NCBI RefSeq assembly: GCF_019175285.1
Contig: NC_056526.1
Coordinates: forward strand, 118,353,421 to 118,417,420
Reading direction: 5' to 3'
DNA: 64,000 bases
Origin: Sceloporus undulatus
Taxonomy: Eukaryota > Chordata > Lepidosauria > Squamata > Phrynosomatidae
Shown: one piece after another, positions 1 through 10,899 of the stretch
How positions within the stretch are numbered: position 1 is the stretch's first letter
How the letters are laid out: every line of letters begins with the position of its first letter
Notes under the pieces: model-generated
Databases searched by the model: none
What the model saw: the letters and a program-made list of their open reading frames with translations, nothing else
Told to the model about the DNA's origin: nothing
Made by a program: the position numbers and the translations under genes

Positions 1-43
1 AAAGATATTGTGGCATCTTAAAGTGTAACTAGGTTTTTGGCAT

Positions 44-290
44 TTGTTGTTGTTATTGCCTTTAAGTCAGCTTGAACTTATGATGACCTCATGAATCAGA
101 GACCCCATGAATGAGAGATGTTCAAGATCCCCAGTCACCAACTGCACTGTTCAGGTCTTGGAAACTCAGGACTGTGGCTTCCTAAATTGAATTGATCTGC
201 CTGTAGTGTGATTTCCCTTTTTTCCTATTACTTTCCACTTTACCAAACATTATTATCGTAATTTCCAGTGAGTCATGTTGTTTCATAATA
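44..290 (-). mobile_element. LINE 3' fragment, same family as 30359-30790
   Basis: The segment aligns by eye with the LINE fragment at 30.4 kb, including the shared words AGTCA..CAACTGC, CTGTGGCTTC, CTTTGCCAAGCATTAT (CTTTACCAAACATTAT here) and CCAGTGAGTC. It covers the 3' end of the reverse-transcriptase tail and the 3' terminus, with the end carrying AACAACAACAA on the - strand. Confidence 0.65.
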
Positions 291-413
291 CTGGTTGAGT
301 ATCCCTTATCTGAAATGCTTGGGACCAGAAGTGGTTTGGATTTTGGATTTATTCATTTATTTGGATTATTTGCATATACATAATGAGGTATCCTGGAGAT
401 GGAACCCAAGTTC
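291..413 (+). mobile_element. Tigger-like DNA transposon, one terminus
   Basis: The sequence GGTTGAGTATCCCTTATCTG followed by TTTGGATTTTGGATTT and TGCATATACATAATGAG matches a TcMar-Tigger-type terminus known from vertebrate genomes. Only about 120 bp remain. The opposite end of the same kind of element is at 12803-12955. Confidence 0.7.
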
Positions 414-429
414 AGTTGCTGCGCACTCC

Positions 430-486
430 AGAACCCTAGTTTCAATGGCAAGATGGCGCTTTTGGCCCGTCTGTCTTGGGCCATAA
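430..486. mobile_element. hAT-like non-autonomous element, 3' tip
   Basis: A short piece ending GGCCCGTCTGTCTTGGGCC, the same terminal motif that closes the elements at 10283-10590 and 2170-2510. Confidence 0.4.
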
Positions 487-716
487 TATGTAATAGTTTA
501 CTGCATTGGTACTGTTTTATATTTTATGATAAATTTGATTTGTTACATACCCACCTGATGTGTAGGCACTAAGAGGCATGGATATTAGTTTTCAATAAAC
601 AAAATGAAAAATGTTGGAGAATTATTTTTGAATCAAGAGAAGGCAAGATTGTGAGGCCTGAAGATATTGATTTACTTCTTATGCATCATTTCCATCATTA
701 AGTGGTAGAAGATAAA
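487..716. other. No recognised feature
   Basis: AT-rich, apparently unique sequence. I see no gene or repeat here. Confidence 0.4.
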
Positions 717-719
717 TTA

Positions 720-926
720 GGCTGCATCTGCACTGCAAAAATAATGCAGTTTGAGACCATTTTAACTGTCATAGCCCAGTACAGTACTATGGGATTCTGG
801 GATTTGCATTTTGAAAGATATTTAGCTTTCAAAGAGCTCTGGTGCCACAGCAAACTGCAAATCCCAAGATGCCATGGCAGTTGAAGTGCTGTCAAAGTGC
901 ACTATTTCTGCTGTGCAGATGCAGCC
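720..926. mobile_element. Harbinger-like MITE with TTA target duplication
   Basis: A 207-bp element with terminal inverted repeats GGCTGCATCTGCACTGC and, inverted, GGCTGCATCTGCACAGC. TTA flanks it on both sides (717-719 and 927-929), the 3-bp target preference of PIF/Harbinger. The inner part is also loosely palindromic (TGGGATTCTGGGATTTGC against GCAAATCCCAAGATGCCA). Confidence 0.8.
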
Positions 927-929
927 TTA

Positions 930-2165
930 TTTTGCAGAGTTCAGTGATAATTTCAGGAAGAACCTGTGCTGTCAGGTACAAAGATAAATGTAGGTGTCGT
1001 GACAGATACAGCATATCAATAAAAGCCAAATTAAATTATCTCAGAATGTAGCTGAAGATGTAAAATGGAAAATCTGTAAAGGCAATCTTAGCCTATTTGC
1101 AGACTACTTCAACAACATCTGCTTACTGTTTGGAATTGCCATGGAGTAGAGACAGCAATGAAGTCTAGAAGCCATAGGTTCAGAGGCTGGATTGGGGAGA
1201 CCCAGTGTTTTCCAAGTTAGATTCAAACTTCTGAATTCAGACAGAAAAAATCCAGAACTTCATAGGAAGCTGTCTTATACTCCATCATACCCTTAGAACA
1301 TTTAGCTCTGCACTGACACTGGTTTCAGATCGGAGTTTTTCATTCAGCCTTACCTAGAAATGTTTGTGACGGAACCTTGAATCTTTTGCATACAAAGCAT
1401 ATGACCTACCAATGGCTCTTCCCACTCCATAGAAATCTGAAAGACCTCTAGTGGAAGCTTTATGGCATGATATACTTTTTTTTTCAGAATCCCTTACAAA
1501 ACCACCATATACATACTGGAGAATAAACAGAACTTTACTTGCAAGTTAAAGCTGCACAAAATACAGTAACTGTACATTTAAAAGATGTGCTGATCTCTCT
1601 TTGAATCTGCCAGAACACTTTTATTTTCCCTCACCACAACACAAGTTGGGATTATTTGCACACACTGACAGTGCAGACAGAGTACTCTAATGAGCTATAA
1701 CTGCAGGTCGTTTTAGCAAATTTCAAGATTTGCACATGCTGTGTTACTCCTAAAAAATAAGCACATCCCCCTCTACCTAATAAATGTTGCATGCAAATAT
1801 GAGCTTGTTCATTTCATCACAAGATTCTAATTCATTTCATTTTTTATTCATTTTGCAGTGTATGCGAGCTTGCATGTGTAATTCATCAAGCGTGGAAGCA
1901 ATCTTTTACATTCTCATCACTTGTGACATTTTTAATCAATGAGCCCCTGCCTCACAGTGATTAAACTTCTCTTTCAATGGAAAAGGCTGTAAGGCTCTCA
2001 GACACCAAGAGGATGTGGGCAGTTAACCCCCTCTACACAAAAAGCCCATTAATAGATCATAAGGTATCTGCAGTACACAGGTATTCTATAGTGAAAGCTG
2101 TTGGAAAAATGCAGAAGATGATTAAAGTGCAGGAAGTGGGGTGGGGGGTAGCTGTATCTAATTCA
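930..2165. promoter_or_regulatory. Non-coding, repeat-free; candidate conserved element at 1700-2100
   Basis: I see no transposon or gene. The 1700-2100 part is AT-rich with dense homeodomain-like TAAT/ATTA cores and words such as ATGCAAAT (octamer-like, at about 1792) that often mark conserved enhancers. Conservation cannot be tested here, so this is a guess from composition. Confidence 0.25.
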
Positions 2166-2169
2166 GCCT

Positions 2170-2510
2170 AGTTGCCAAACACATACCCCCTCCAACGTTT
2201 CACAGGGGTGAAGTAGACTGGCAGGTTGGAGTGCCCTCCGGCTGCTCCAGCCCCAATTGGCCCCTGATCAGCCAGCGACCAAGGTAACTGCATGGCCTGC
2301 TCTGAAAGTGGGCCACCACCGCAATCCCAAATGAGCTGCTGGCAAGTGTGCTTTTTCATTGTTACTTTTGCTGGTAGCTTTGGGCTGCCTTAGGAGGCCT
2401 TGGAGTGGATTCCAGCTGATTCGAGAGCATGTGTCAGCTGCACGCCACACTCCCAAAGTGGCTGGAAGCTGCTCTTTTCGCCCTGTCTGTTTCAGGCCTC
2501 AGTTTGAAGC
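2170..2510. mobile_element. hAT-like non-autonomous element, family A copy
   Basis: It shares with 10283-10590 the words TTTGGGCTGCCTTAGGAGGCC, GTGTCAGCTGCACGCCACA and the closing GCCCTGTCTGTTTCAGGCC. The repeated structure marks it as a medium-copy DNA element. Ends are not crisp and no duplication was found. Confidence 0.55.
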
Positions 2511-3415
2511 AACTGAAGTAAGATGAGGATGAATGGGGAAAGTGGGAGGTAGAGAGAGAAACTGGAACATTTTAAAAGTAGTTGAACAAATGTGATGGAG
2601 GAATAATTGTCACTGTCCCTTCCAAATCAGGACAGTTGGAGGGTACATAAACACACTGTTTTTGACTGCATTTTATCATCTGACAAAAGAAGATATTACC
2701 TTGGTTAGAGAAAATCAACTTTAGCTCTGTAATAAATGGGACTTGAGTTAGTTATGACTCAGAATTTCCATTTGCTCCAGCTGAATTAATTTGGATAGGA
2801 CTAATTTTAAATTCAGCCCTTATTTTTCAGATAGGGCCAGAACCAGAGGCATGGCTAAATAGTACAATCTAGCCAAATTTTAAATTCTGTTAAATACCAT
2901 TTTGATAGGACATATTTAGCATGCACTCAGCTTTCCCATTTAGATTCATGCAAGTTCAACATCCTTAACTTTGGCTGGATTATATCAGTAGATCATTTTA
3001 TTTTACTGATCTGTTTTATAGAAGACCACTATTAAGCAAGTAGTTTCTTATCATACAGACTTAATACAGAGCTTCCAATGACAGGAGGCACTGAGCATCA
3101 GACAACTGTGGCATATTTTCCTGAGCAGAATGGAGTGGCAGAATGGAAAACAGACTGCCAACTAAAGCCAAAAGGGCCATAGCTTATGAGCTATGGAATG
3201 GCCAGAAACCAAGTTTGGGACAACTGAGCTTGTTTGTGTCTAAAGCTGTGTTGGTGAGCCCATGACATACATGCAGTTTGCGGCACACGAAGCCATCTGA
3301 GAAGCACACAGTGGTCACAGGAAGGAAGAGCAGAGAGGCATGCACACGGCTGGCCCAGCTCCTTGCTGCGGCCCAGTTCTCCTGCAGAAAACTGAGCCGC
3401 GACAAGGAGGGGTGG
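2511..3415. other. Mostly unrecognised; small hairpin at 3177-3205
   Basis: No gene. GGCCATAGCTTATGAGCTATGG near 3177 is a near-perfect short palindrome. The 3290-3420 part is GC-richer and resembles transposon debris without a clear family. Confidence 0.35.
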
Positions 3416-3417
3416 TG

Positions 3418-3510
3418 TGTGGCCCTTCTGCACGGAAGTCCTGCTCCTTCTGACTAGAAGCTTGGCCCTTCTGGGTGGAAGTCCCAACCCTTCCAGCTGG
3501 AAGTCTTGTC
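3418..3510. repeat. 22-bp minisatellite, four units
   Basis: Four diverged units of the form CCTTCTGxxxxGAAGTCxxx follow each other at 21-23 bp spacing. The repeat core is itself palindromic (CTTC..GAAG). Confidence 0.6.
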
Positions 3511-3559
3511 CCCCTGGGCAATGCCATTACCTCCTCCTCCTCCCAAACTTGGGGGTGTA

Positions 3560-3945
3560 TGTTGTGTGCCTTCATGTTGATTCTGGCAGGCCTAAGGTGG
3601 CCCTATCGCACAGTTTTCTTGGTAAGCTTTGTCAAAGGGGGTTTGCCATTGCCATCCTCTGAGGCTGAGAGAGCATGACTTCGGAGTGTGAGTTTGTGTT
3701 GTGTGTCTTCAAGTCATTTCTGGCGATCCTATCACAGGGTTTTCTTGGCAAGGTTCATCAGAGGAGGTTTGCCATTGCCTTCCTTTGAGGCTGAGAGAGT
3801 GTGACTTGCCAAGGTCTCCCAGTGGGTTTCATGGCCAAGTGAGCTTCTTCAGAGGAAGTTTGTCATTGCCTTCCCCTAAGGCTGAGAGAGTGTGACTTGC
3901 CCAGAGTCTCCTAGTGGGTTTCATGGCTGAGCTGAGATTCAGGCC
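3560..3945 (-). mobile_element. Three partial tRNA-type SINE copies in a row
   Basis: GGTTTGCCATTGCC..GGCTGAGAGAG recurs at about 3640, 3760 and 3850. Words such as TTCAAGTCATTTCTGGCGATCC and GACTTGCCCA..CCTAGTGGGTTTC belong to the SINE seen whole at 18888-19113. The last copy is cut by the GC-rich element that starts at 3946. Confidence 0.7.
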
Positions 3946-4510
3946 GGTTACAGACCGGCGTTTTAGTGTGTGACGAGCACGCATTAGGGTTACAAAAGGG
4001 CGGTGCTTCCGCACCGCCCTAACCATAGTGCGTACTCGTCACGCACTAAACGGCGGCGGCCCTTCTATATGGCCGCCGGCGTGAGGACGTCACAGCTGCG
4101 CCGCCTCTAGATGGGGCGGTGCGGACATGACGTTCTCAATCCGCGGCAGGGCGCCTAAGGCGCCCTTTCCGCGGACCAGGAAGGAGCTCTGTTTCGGAGC
4201 TCCTTCCTGGTCCGTGGCGCCGCTTTGCTTCGCTGGGCGCAGCCTTCAGACAGCTGCGCCCAGCGAAGCAAGGGAGAAAGGAGCCAAGCGGCCCCTTTCT
4301 CTCCCTCCCCGCCGCCGCGGGGTGTCCTTGGGGCTTGAAGCCCCAAGGACACCCCTTTTCAGGCTGCGGGGAAGCGGCGTTTTGCCGCTTCCCCATAGCC
4401 TGAATAGCGGCAGATCGGGGCCTCAGCGGCTGCCGGTGTAGCCACTGAAGCCCCGATACTCCGGGGAAAGGGGTGGGTCCAGACCGCCCCAAATGGGTGG
4501 TCTATAACCC
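3946..4510 (+). mobile_element. GC-rich multi-hairpin DNA element, copy 1
   Basis: A ~565-bp element with outer repeats AGGCCGGTTACAGACC and, inverted, AGGCGGGTTATAGACC (14 of 16 match). Inside is a chain of perfect or near-perfect hairpins: around 3966-4050 (core AGGGCGGTGC/GCACCGCCCT), 4090-4130, 4150-4166, 4173-4216 (GGACCAGGAAGGAGCTC arms), 4223-4271 (GCTTCGCTGGGCGCAG arms), 4320-4357 (GGGTGTCCTTGGGGCTT arms) and 4368-4394 (GGGGAAGCGGC arms). It sits in SINE debris. It is collinear with 47584-48145. The superfamily is unknown, and the element encodes no protein that I can see. Confidence 0.75.
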
Positions 4511-4905
4511 GCCTCAGTCGCACATTCAAAACAGTGGCTCTCTTTGTTCTTGTTCTATGCCTTCTGTGCTTTATTATGCTTCTTCATATTGTTGTTGTGT
4601 GCCTCCAAGTCGTTTCCAACTTATGGATCCAGACACCCTTCCCTCCCTTCCAAGCGCCAGTTCTGGTGACCCTAAGGTGAAATTATCATGGGGCACCTTT
4701 TGTCATAGGGGGATTTCCACTGCATCCTCTGAGGCTGAGAGAGCATGATTTGTGTGTGTGGTGCCTTCAAGTCATTTCTGACTTATGACGATCCTAAGGT
4801 GAAACTATAACAGAGTTTTCCTGGCAGGGTTCATCAGAGGGAGATTTGCTATTGCTAGCCTGAGGCTGAGAAAGTGTGCCTTGGGTTTCCCACCTGACAG
4901 TCCCA
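4511..4905 (-). mobile_element. SINE fragments
   Basis: Two overlapping partial copies of the GTGCCTTCAAGTC SINE (about 4563-4748 and 4761-4885), each with the CATC(A/C)TCTGAGGCTGAGA-type core. The first lines, 4511-4540, may be the other half of the SINE split by the element at 3946-4510. Confidence 0.6.
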
Positions 4906-5075
4906 TCCTCGTAAGACAGAAGTACTACCACAGAAGGTGGGAGTCCTTCCCCGAGAAGTCTTGCCCCCCAGAGGTTCAGCCCCCAGCACCTGGTGACACC
5001 AGGTGGAGGAATGTCACTGAGGTTGGGCTCTCGGTCTCTAAAAGGTTTGCATTATTGGTCTAAGATTTATGCATA

Positions 5076-5190
5076 CAGTGGGTCCTTGTTATCCGTTGGG
5101 GTTTGGTTCCAGGATCCCCCTTGTGGATAACAAAATCCATGGATGCACAAGTCCCATTAAATATAATGGCATAGCAAAATGATATCTCTT
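5076..5190 (+). mobile_element. Tigger-like MITE, 5' half
   Basis: It starts after TA with CAGTGGGTCCTTGTTATCCG and continues GGTTCCAGGATCCCCCTTGTGGATAAC in the style of Tigger ends. The far end is missing. Confidence 0.65.
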
Positions 5191-5204
5191 ATATAAAATG
5201 GAAA

Positions 5205-5400
5205 ATCTTGTGTGCCTTCAAGTCATTTCCAGCTTATGGCAAACCTCTGGGGTTTTCTTGGCAAGTTTCTTCAGACAGGGTTTGCCACTGCTATCCTCTG
5301 AGGCTGAAAGTGTGTGACTTGCGCAAGGTCACCCAGTGGGTTTACATGGCTGAGTCAGGATTCGAACCCTGGTCTCCAAAGTCAGAGTCAGGCTTTTCAG
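5205..5400 (-). mobile_element. tRNA-derived SINE
   Basis: A near-complete copy on the - strand. The tail is GTGCCTTCAAGTCATTTCC on +, and the intact RNA polymerase III B box reads GGTTCGAATCC on - (about 5361-5371). Confidence 0.8.
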
Positions 5401-8400
5401 CTGCTTTGCAAGTCAGGGTAACTGTTTTATTCATAAATAATAAAGGAATTCAGGCAGAAACAAGAGACACAGACTGCCTAAGTAGCATTTCTTTCATATA
5501 AATTATAATGTCCTTGTGAGTTAAAATTTACTTGGGACAGAAAACTAATTTCTTGAGTTAAGATATGCTGACAGTACCAAGTGAGAAGACATTCTCATCT
5601 TCAACCAATATCAAGAAAAAATATGAATGTGCTCAACAATAACCTGTATCGCAGAAGTCTGATAACCAAGATAAAGTTTTGTCTGTCATGATCCACTTTT
5701 TGTTTTGTTCATATTAAAAAGTTCTCACTTTCAAAACTCCAGAGCTGTAAGGCTTTTCCTTGCATTAAATTCTCACCAGGAGTTTCAATGTAGAATTAGT
5801 AATGATACATAGTTAAAAAGGTTATGAACACACAAGCACACACACAGAAGAATTCAAAATGACTTTAAAGTGGCCCCTAGGGCTTATGCCCCAAATTCTA
5901 AACCAGCCCACAGAGCCTCTACTGGGCAGGTTGTTTTTTCAAATCTTGGTTTTAAACCAAGATTTTTAAATCATCACCATTGTCACCTTTCCAAGGAAGA
6001 GACTTCCACATTGCCATGAGTAAAAAAATCACAGATGTAAGGGATTCAGCAGGATGGAAGAACCCATTTTGAAGAAAGGATGATTTCAAAGAAAAATAGC
6101 TTTAGTGATGGTGAAAAAATATGTTTATGAAGAAAGAAAACCTCCAGCCATTAAATTGGGTTGTTGCGTATTCTCAGTAATTAGCAAAGATTCTATGTCT
6201 TGTTGCTTTTGTTTATCTTGAGGCAATTCCTCCAGTCTAGTCTAAAGGATAGGTCTATGCTGGATACCTGTGTTGCTGATTTAATTTTCAGATTCCTAAT
6301 AAAGACTGTTCTTTGAAGAAGAATTGCAATAGTTAAGATGTGAGGCATCACAATTTCCTTGACAATAAGCCCTAAAAAGACAACAAAACAAAACCTCCTT
6401 TTAGTCCAAGGGTAGGGAAGATGTGAGACTTCAGTAATTGCCGAACTATGGGGCATGTCAGATAAGAATGAGTCACTTCTGAACAACATCTGAAGAGACA
6501 CATATTCCTCAATGTTGTTTTGGCTATTGCACCTGTGTGCAGGACAGTAAGAAGGCGTGAGGGGATGAAATAGTACTTGCAGATTTTGTTGTTCTTAACA
6601 AAGTAGTCTGTCTGAACACACTGAAAACCCTATCAAGAAAATGGCCAAGCACTGTGAGATTTTTTTAAAATACAGGCAAAAACTCTTGCCTAGCAGAGGG
6701 GGAAGAAAGCATGTGAAATAATTTTTTTCTTGCATGTAAGAACAAAACAAGTGAAGATTTACATCTCCAAAGTGCATAACGGATAACCTTAGGAAGTTTT
6801 GATTGATTTAAAAAAGGTGCTTATTATATGTGGATAAAAAAAGGTCTGAATTTAAAAACAGCTGTTCTTACTCAAGTTCTACATTTATGATGCCTACAAT
6901 TTGTAGACCCTTTGAAATATACATAAATATTTTGAGCTTGGTGACAGGGAAATTTCTGGTGGTTATGAGGAAATCATTGGTTTTCCATTCAAATGTGGCA
7001 GTTCCACTTAGCAAAATAAGCTGGTGACAGCTCTACTTTACCTCCTCACACAGTTTCATGTGGTATTATAAATTATTTGAAATATTCAAGCATAGTGTGT
7101 GTACAAGACAAGACGACAGAAAGTAAGTATCTCAGAAAAAAGAAAAGTTATTTGTCTTGCTAAATTTTTTTGATAGTATCCTAACTAGCTTCAGTTTCAG
7201 CTTCATTTTAACAGGATTTCATGGCAATGGGAGTTGCACAGGATGGGATCCTAAGACTTGTCTTTCATTTCCCACCCTACATTATCCATTGGACAAAACT
7301 GTAAGAGGTATTTAACAATGCAGACTCTTGCAAATCTTTTCTCTTTATATGCAATGGCTGTTTTGACACATCTATTTTTCTCACTTATGCAATGGAGAGG
7401 GACTTTTTCTATAGTTTGGAATCTCAGCCAAGTTACCATGAAATCACTGTGTAGTTACTTTCCAGAGAACATCTTAGATGTCCTAGGGGTTCTATCACAG
7501 CCATTGGTTGTTCTAACACACCACATGTCCTGATATGTGGTACTGTATTAGGTGAGCAGATCACTGAGCTGGGGAGACTTTAATGTCACTATTATCCCAG
7601 TGATGCTGAGAAGGACTGCTAGAGGGGAAACTAAAGCACCTCTTGTCATGGCAACAACCCTGTTAATGATCACTTTTATTAGTGAGAGTAAGGATGGACA
7701 CACAGCTCTAGTGTGGGGCCCAGCTGGCTTGTAGCCTGTTCTTTGTGATCTCTTACTAGCTCCCAGATCCCTTCTCCTTGATTATGTCAGTCTCTGCATT
7801 GTTTTGCATACTCAAATAAATTCATTGCTCTATACCCAGAGAAAGCTTCACATTTGATAAAACTCCTATTGTTGCATTTTGATCACAACAATTTTAACAA
7901 TTTCTCCCACCCAGCTGAGAGCCCAGCTCCTTGTCATAAGCCGCGCATAAGGGGACCTTCAAACTGCATATGCAGCCACATTGTGCATCCATCCTCTTTG
8001 TCCTATGTGACAACCATCTTGCACACACACTGTCTTCACGGGCCAAATAAACCAGCCTCCGCCCGCCATCCTCTTGGTGGGGAGACTAGATGACATACAG
8101 CCAAAACCCTGAGTCTGATGTGAACATACTGGGAAACATCCATCACTTTCAGTATACCCCTGTTAAACTGGATTTAAATAACTCCCTGTTTGTTTTGGAT
8201 TTTCCCTCTGTTCTGACACAGGCAGCTGTTTAAAACATGTCCCACTGTGTCACCTGGTGCTGTTGCTGCAGTGGCAGGTTGCTTGCCTGAGGTCAGAGCA
8301 AGGTACCCAGCCATGTGATTGAGGTTGGGCACCTCATTCTGGTTTCAGGAGTGAGTGATTTGTCACTGTGGCAAAGCCAGGTGGCACAGCAGGACATCCC

Positions 8401-8900
8401 TGCAAACTGCCACAGAGTGTCAAAACAGAGGGCCTGAGGTAACAGGGGATGGTCAGAGCAGCTCTAGAGCCAGAATACTCTGGGCTGCCCTCTGAGCAGA
8501 CAAAGCTGTGGACATAAAACAGAAAGAAAGGTGTGAAAGATTTAGTAGCAAAAAATTAGGAGTAAGAGGGAGTGATGATTACTAGTCCTGAAGAGTGGGT
8601 TCCAAGGAAGATGGAAAGTGGCTCAGATGGGGTCTGAGTAGGTAATATAAACATTCAAAGGCTTCATGGCACATGGCACAAACAAACCGATGATAGTATT
8701 TGAGAATGAACATATTTTCCCTTTCTGAAAACAACAGAGTTTGTGACTGCTCTAAGCATTCATGCATTTATTTATTTAGAAAAGGACTGCATTTTTAAAA
8801 GCTCTAAGTGGCTTACAGTAACATGTAAAAGAGAAATAATGGATAACCCAGTCCATTATTGGGTAGTTAGTAGCTTGAGATTTGTTTGCGGACGACATAG
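5401..8900. other. Non-coding, few recognised repeats
   Basis: I found no gene. The 5.4-7.2 kb part is AT-rich and looks unique. The 8.15-8.5 kb part is GC-richer and resembles old DNA-transposon sequence without a family I can name. A short SINE/LINE-tail-like piece (AGCTCTAAGTGGCTTACAGTAAC) lies at about 8798-8825. Confidence 0.4.
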
Positions 8901-8929
8901 GCCTCAAAATATTTGACTGGCTCAAAAGA

Positions 8930-9190
8930 GTTGCTGTTGGGCTGATCTGGGGGTGGGGTGTATAAATGACATATGTCCCTGATCACTTGGAGGCTGCACC
9001 AGAGTCATTGAATGTGACTCAAAACTGACTGAGAAAGGAGTGGTTTCTTACCGCTACTTTTTGTGGCCCATTGAGGACTGTGGCAGTGGGTGTCCTCAGG
9101 ACCATGGCATCTGGTTGCTGAGGTCCCATGGCAGTCCTGGGGCAATTGGGGCAGGAGCTACCTTTGGACACTCCTACTTCCCCATCTGCT
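8930..9190. mobile_element. hAT-like non-autonomous element, probable family A copy
   Basis: It shares GGAGTGGTTTCTT..TTTTTGTGGCCC with the middle of the element at 10283-10590. It is diverged and without clear ends. Confidence 0.35.
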
Positions 9191-9908
9191 TGAGTCCATA
9201 GATTGTTGAGAATGTTTAATTCTCACTTCTTGAATGATGACAACAACAAAATGAATTGCCATCTGTTAAAATTAAGAAACTTGCAGTGAGATAACATGAA
9301 TGGGATCAGGAGTGGATTTTTGCGCATTTAGTTTTGGTACTCAAAATAAATTCTTTAATCCAAGCTATGTATCTTTTGCTCTTATTTGTATTTGGTGGAA
9401 ATTAGTAAAAAAAAACAAGTAAACCCTGATCATCTGACATCTGCGTGGCTTTTGGCCTACTGCATATTCTCTTGCATGCTAGCCAATTATACAAGGCACG
9501 GAGATTCATATGTCAAACAAGGTTTGGCTGTTACAAAGGAAACCAAATTGTTTTTGACAGTCAAATATTTTGTAAGTGCTCCTTCATTAGTTGGTAATTA
9601 ACTTTTGGAAGCAGCATAACCCAAGCTCTGATTACAAACTAAAACAAAACATATAAATGAAAATGAAGAATTACTATTTGCTTAACTAAATGCTGATTAA
9701 CGGAAGAGTGACTGAAGCACCTCACTGAACAAACTGAACAAAAGGGGCTTGACAACAGTTATGCCAGTTTGGATGCTGCATTTAATAAAAGAGGTGACCC
9801 ATTATCCACATTATTAATCATGATTTCACATATTGACACTTAATTGTATACAAAGAGAAATGAAAAAGTAAATGCTTTACCTTTTAAGAATGTACATGAG
9901 CATCACAC

Positions 9909-9910
<2 letters not shown>

Positions 9911-9980
<70 letters not shown>
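9911..9980. repeat. Palindromic microsatellite (GAT)13 then (ATC)10
   Basis: GAT units run from 9911 to 9949 and switch without interruption to CAT/ATC units to 9980. The two halves are reverse complements, so the tract can fold into one hairpin. Confidence 0.97.
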
Positions 9981-10104
9981 TCGTCTTTTTTCCAGACTGG
10001 CACTCAAATCAGCTTACAACAATTTAAAAGCATTGTTAAAAATCCACAAAATACAAAAGTTAAAAAACAATCAGAAAAATTAAAATCAGGTTAAAACATA
10101 CATT

Positions 10105-10107
<3 letters not shown>

Positions 10108-10140
<33 letters not shown>
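10108..10140. repeat. (CA)n microsatellite
   Basis: About 16 CA units. The stretch 9985-10090 before it (GCTTACAACAATTTAAAAGC) resembles a common squamate LINE/SINE junction sequence. Confidence 0.9.
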
Positions 10141-10143
<3 letters not shown>

Positions 10144-10282
10144 TGTTCTTCCCTCCAGAACCAAAAGCAACTGGACCTATATGTAAAATGGTGCTCTGGG
10201 ATTTGGACCCAATTACCTTTTACACCCAAGTTCAGGTTAAATCCATGGTCTGAGCTAGAATACAGTATAACAGGTAATGTAG

Positions 10283-10590
10283 GGCTCAAGCAGACGGGTT
10301 GCTGGGAGAGGCCTCTGGCCGCTCTAACCACAAACAGCCCCCGATTGGTGTGAAATCATTGTTACTAGATGCTGTGGTCCAGAGGCCAGCCGTTGCCACA
10401 GTCTGAAACAGATCACCAGCAAGGGAGTGGTTTTTCTCTGCACCTTTTGTGGCCAGCTTTGGACTGCCTTAGGCGGCCTTGGTATGGCTTTTGGTCAATC
10501 TGGGTTGTGTGTGTCATTTGCACACCACATCCTCAAAGCAGCCTGAAGTGGAAGCCTTTTGCCCATCTGTTTTGGGCCATAGTTAATTGT
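10283..10590. mobile_element. hAT-like non-autonomous element, family A copy
   Basis: It opens GGGCTCAAGCAGACGGGTTG and closes TTGCCCATCTGTTTTGGGCC, which form imperfect terminal inverted repeats. The interior shares GGACTGCCTTAGGCGGCC with 2170-2510. Confidence 0.6.
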
Positions 10591-10899
10591 AACTGTTGTC
10601 ATCTTCAGTTCAACAAGGGTATAATCTAGGAACATTATACAAATAATTAATGAGTGAGAATTAAGTTACTTTATTGGTATAATGAATAACGTTTTCCATT
10701 TATTTTAAAAGTTATGTTTAATGACATTTCTATAGGAAGATTTGGAATTTTCTGATCAGTCCTAAGATCTTAAAAACAGACAAATAATGAAGTTGCAACA
10801 AGTAACAGCAACAGATTCCTTTTTGAAACACTGTAACAAGAAATGGGAATCAATTACTTTTAAAACAATGCTCTTTCAGATTCTGGCTATGGTGGGCCC

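Noticed and set aside
4127-4492. Open frames of about 100-118 codons at 4.1-4.5 kb
   Set aside because: They arise from the GC-rich hairpin element. The copy at 47.6-48.2 kb does not keep them as a protein.
9912-10094. Open frame starting with runs of Met and Ile
   Set aside because: It is the translation of the GAT/ATC microsatellite.
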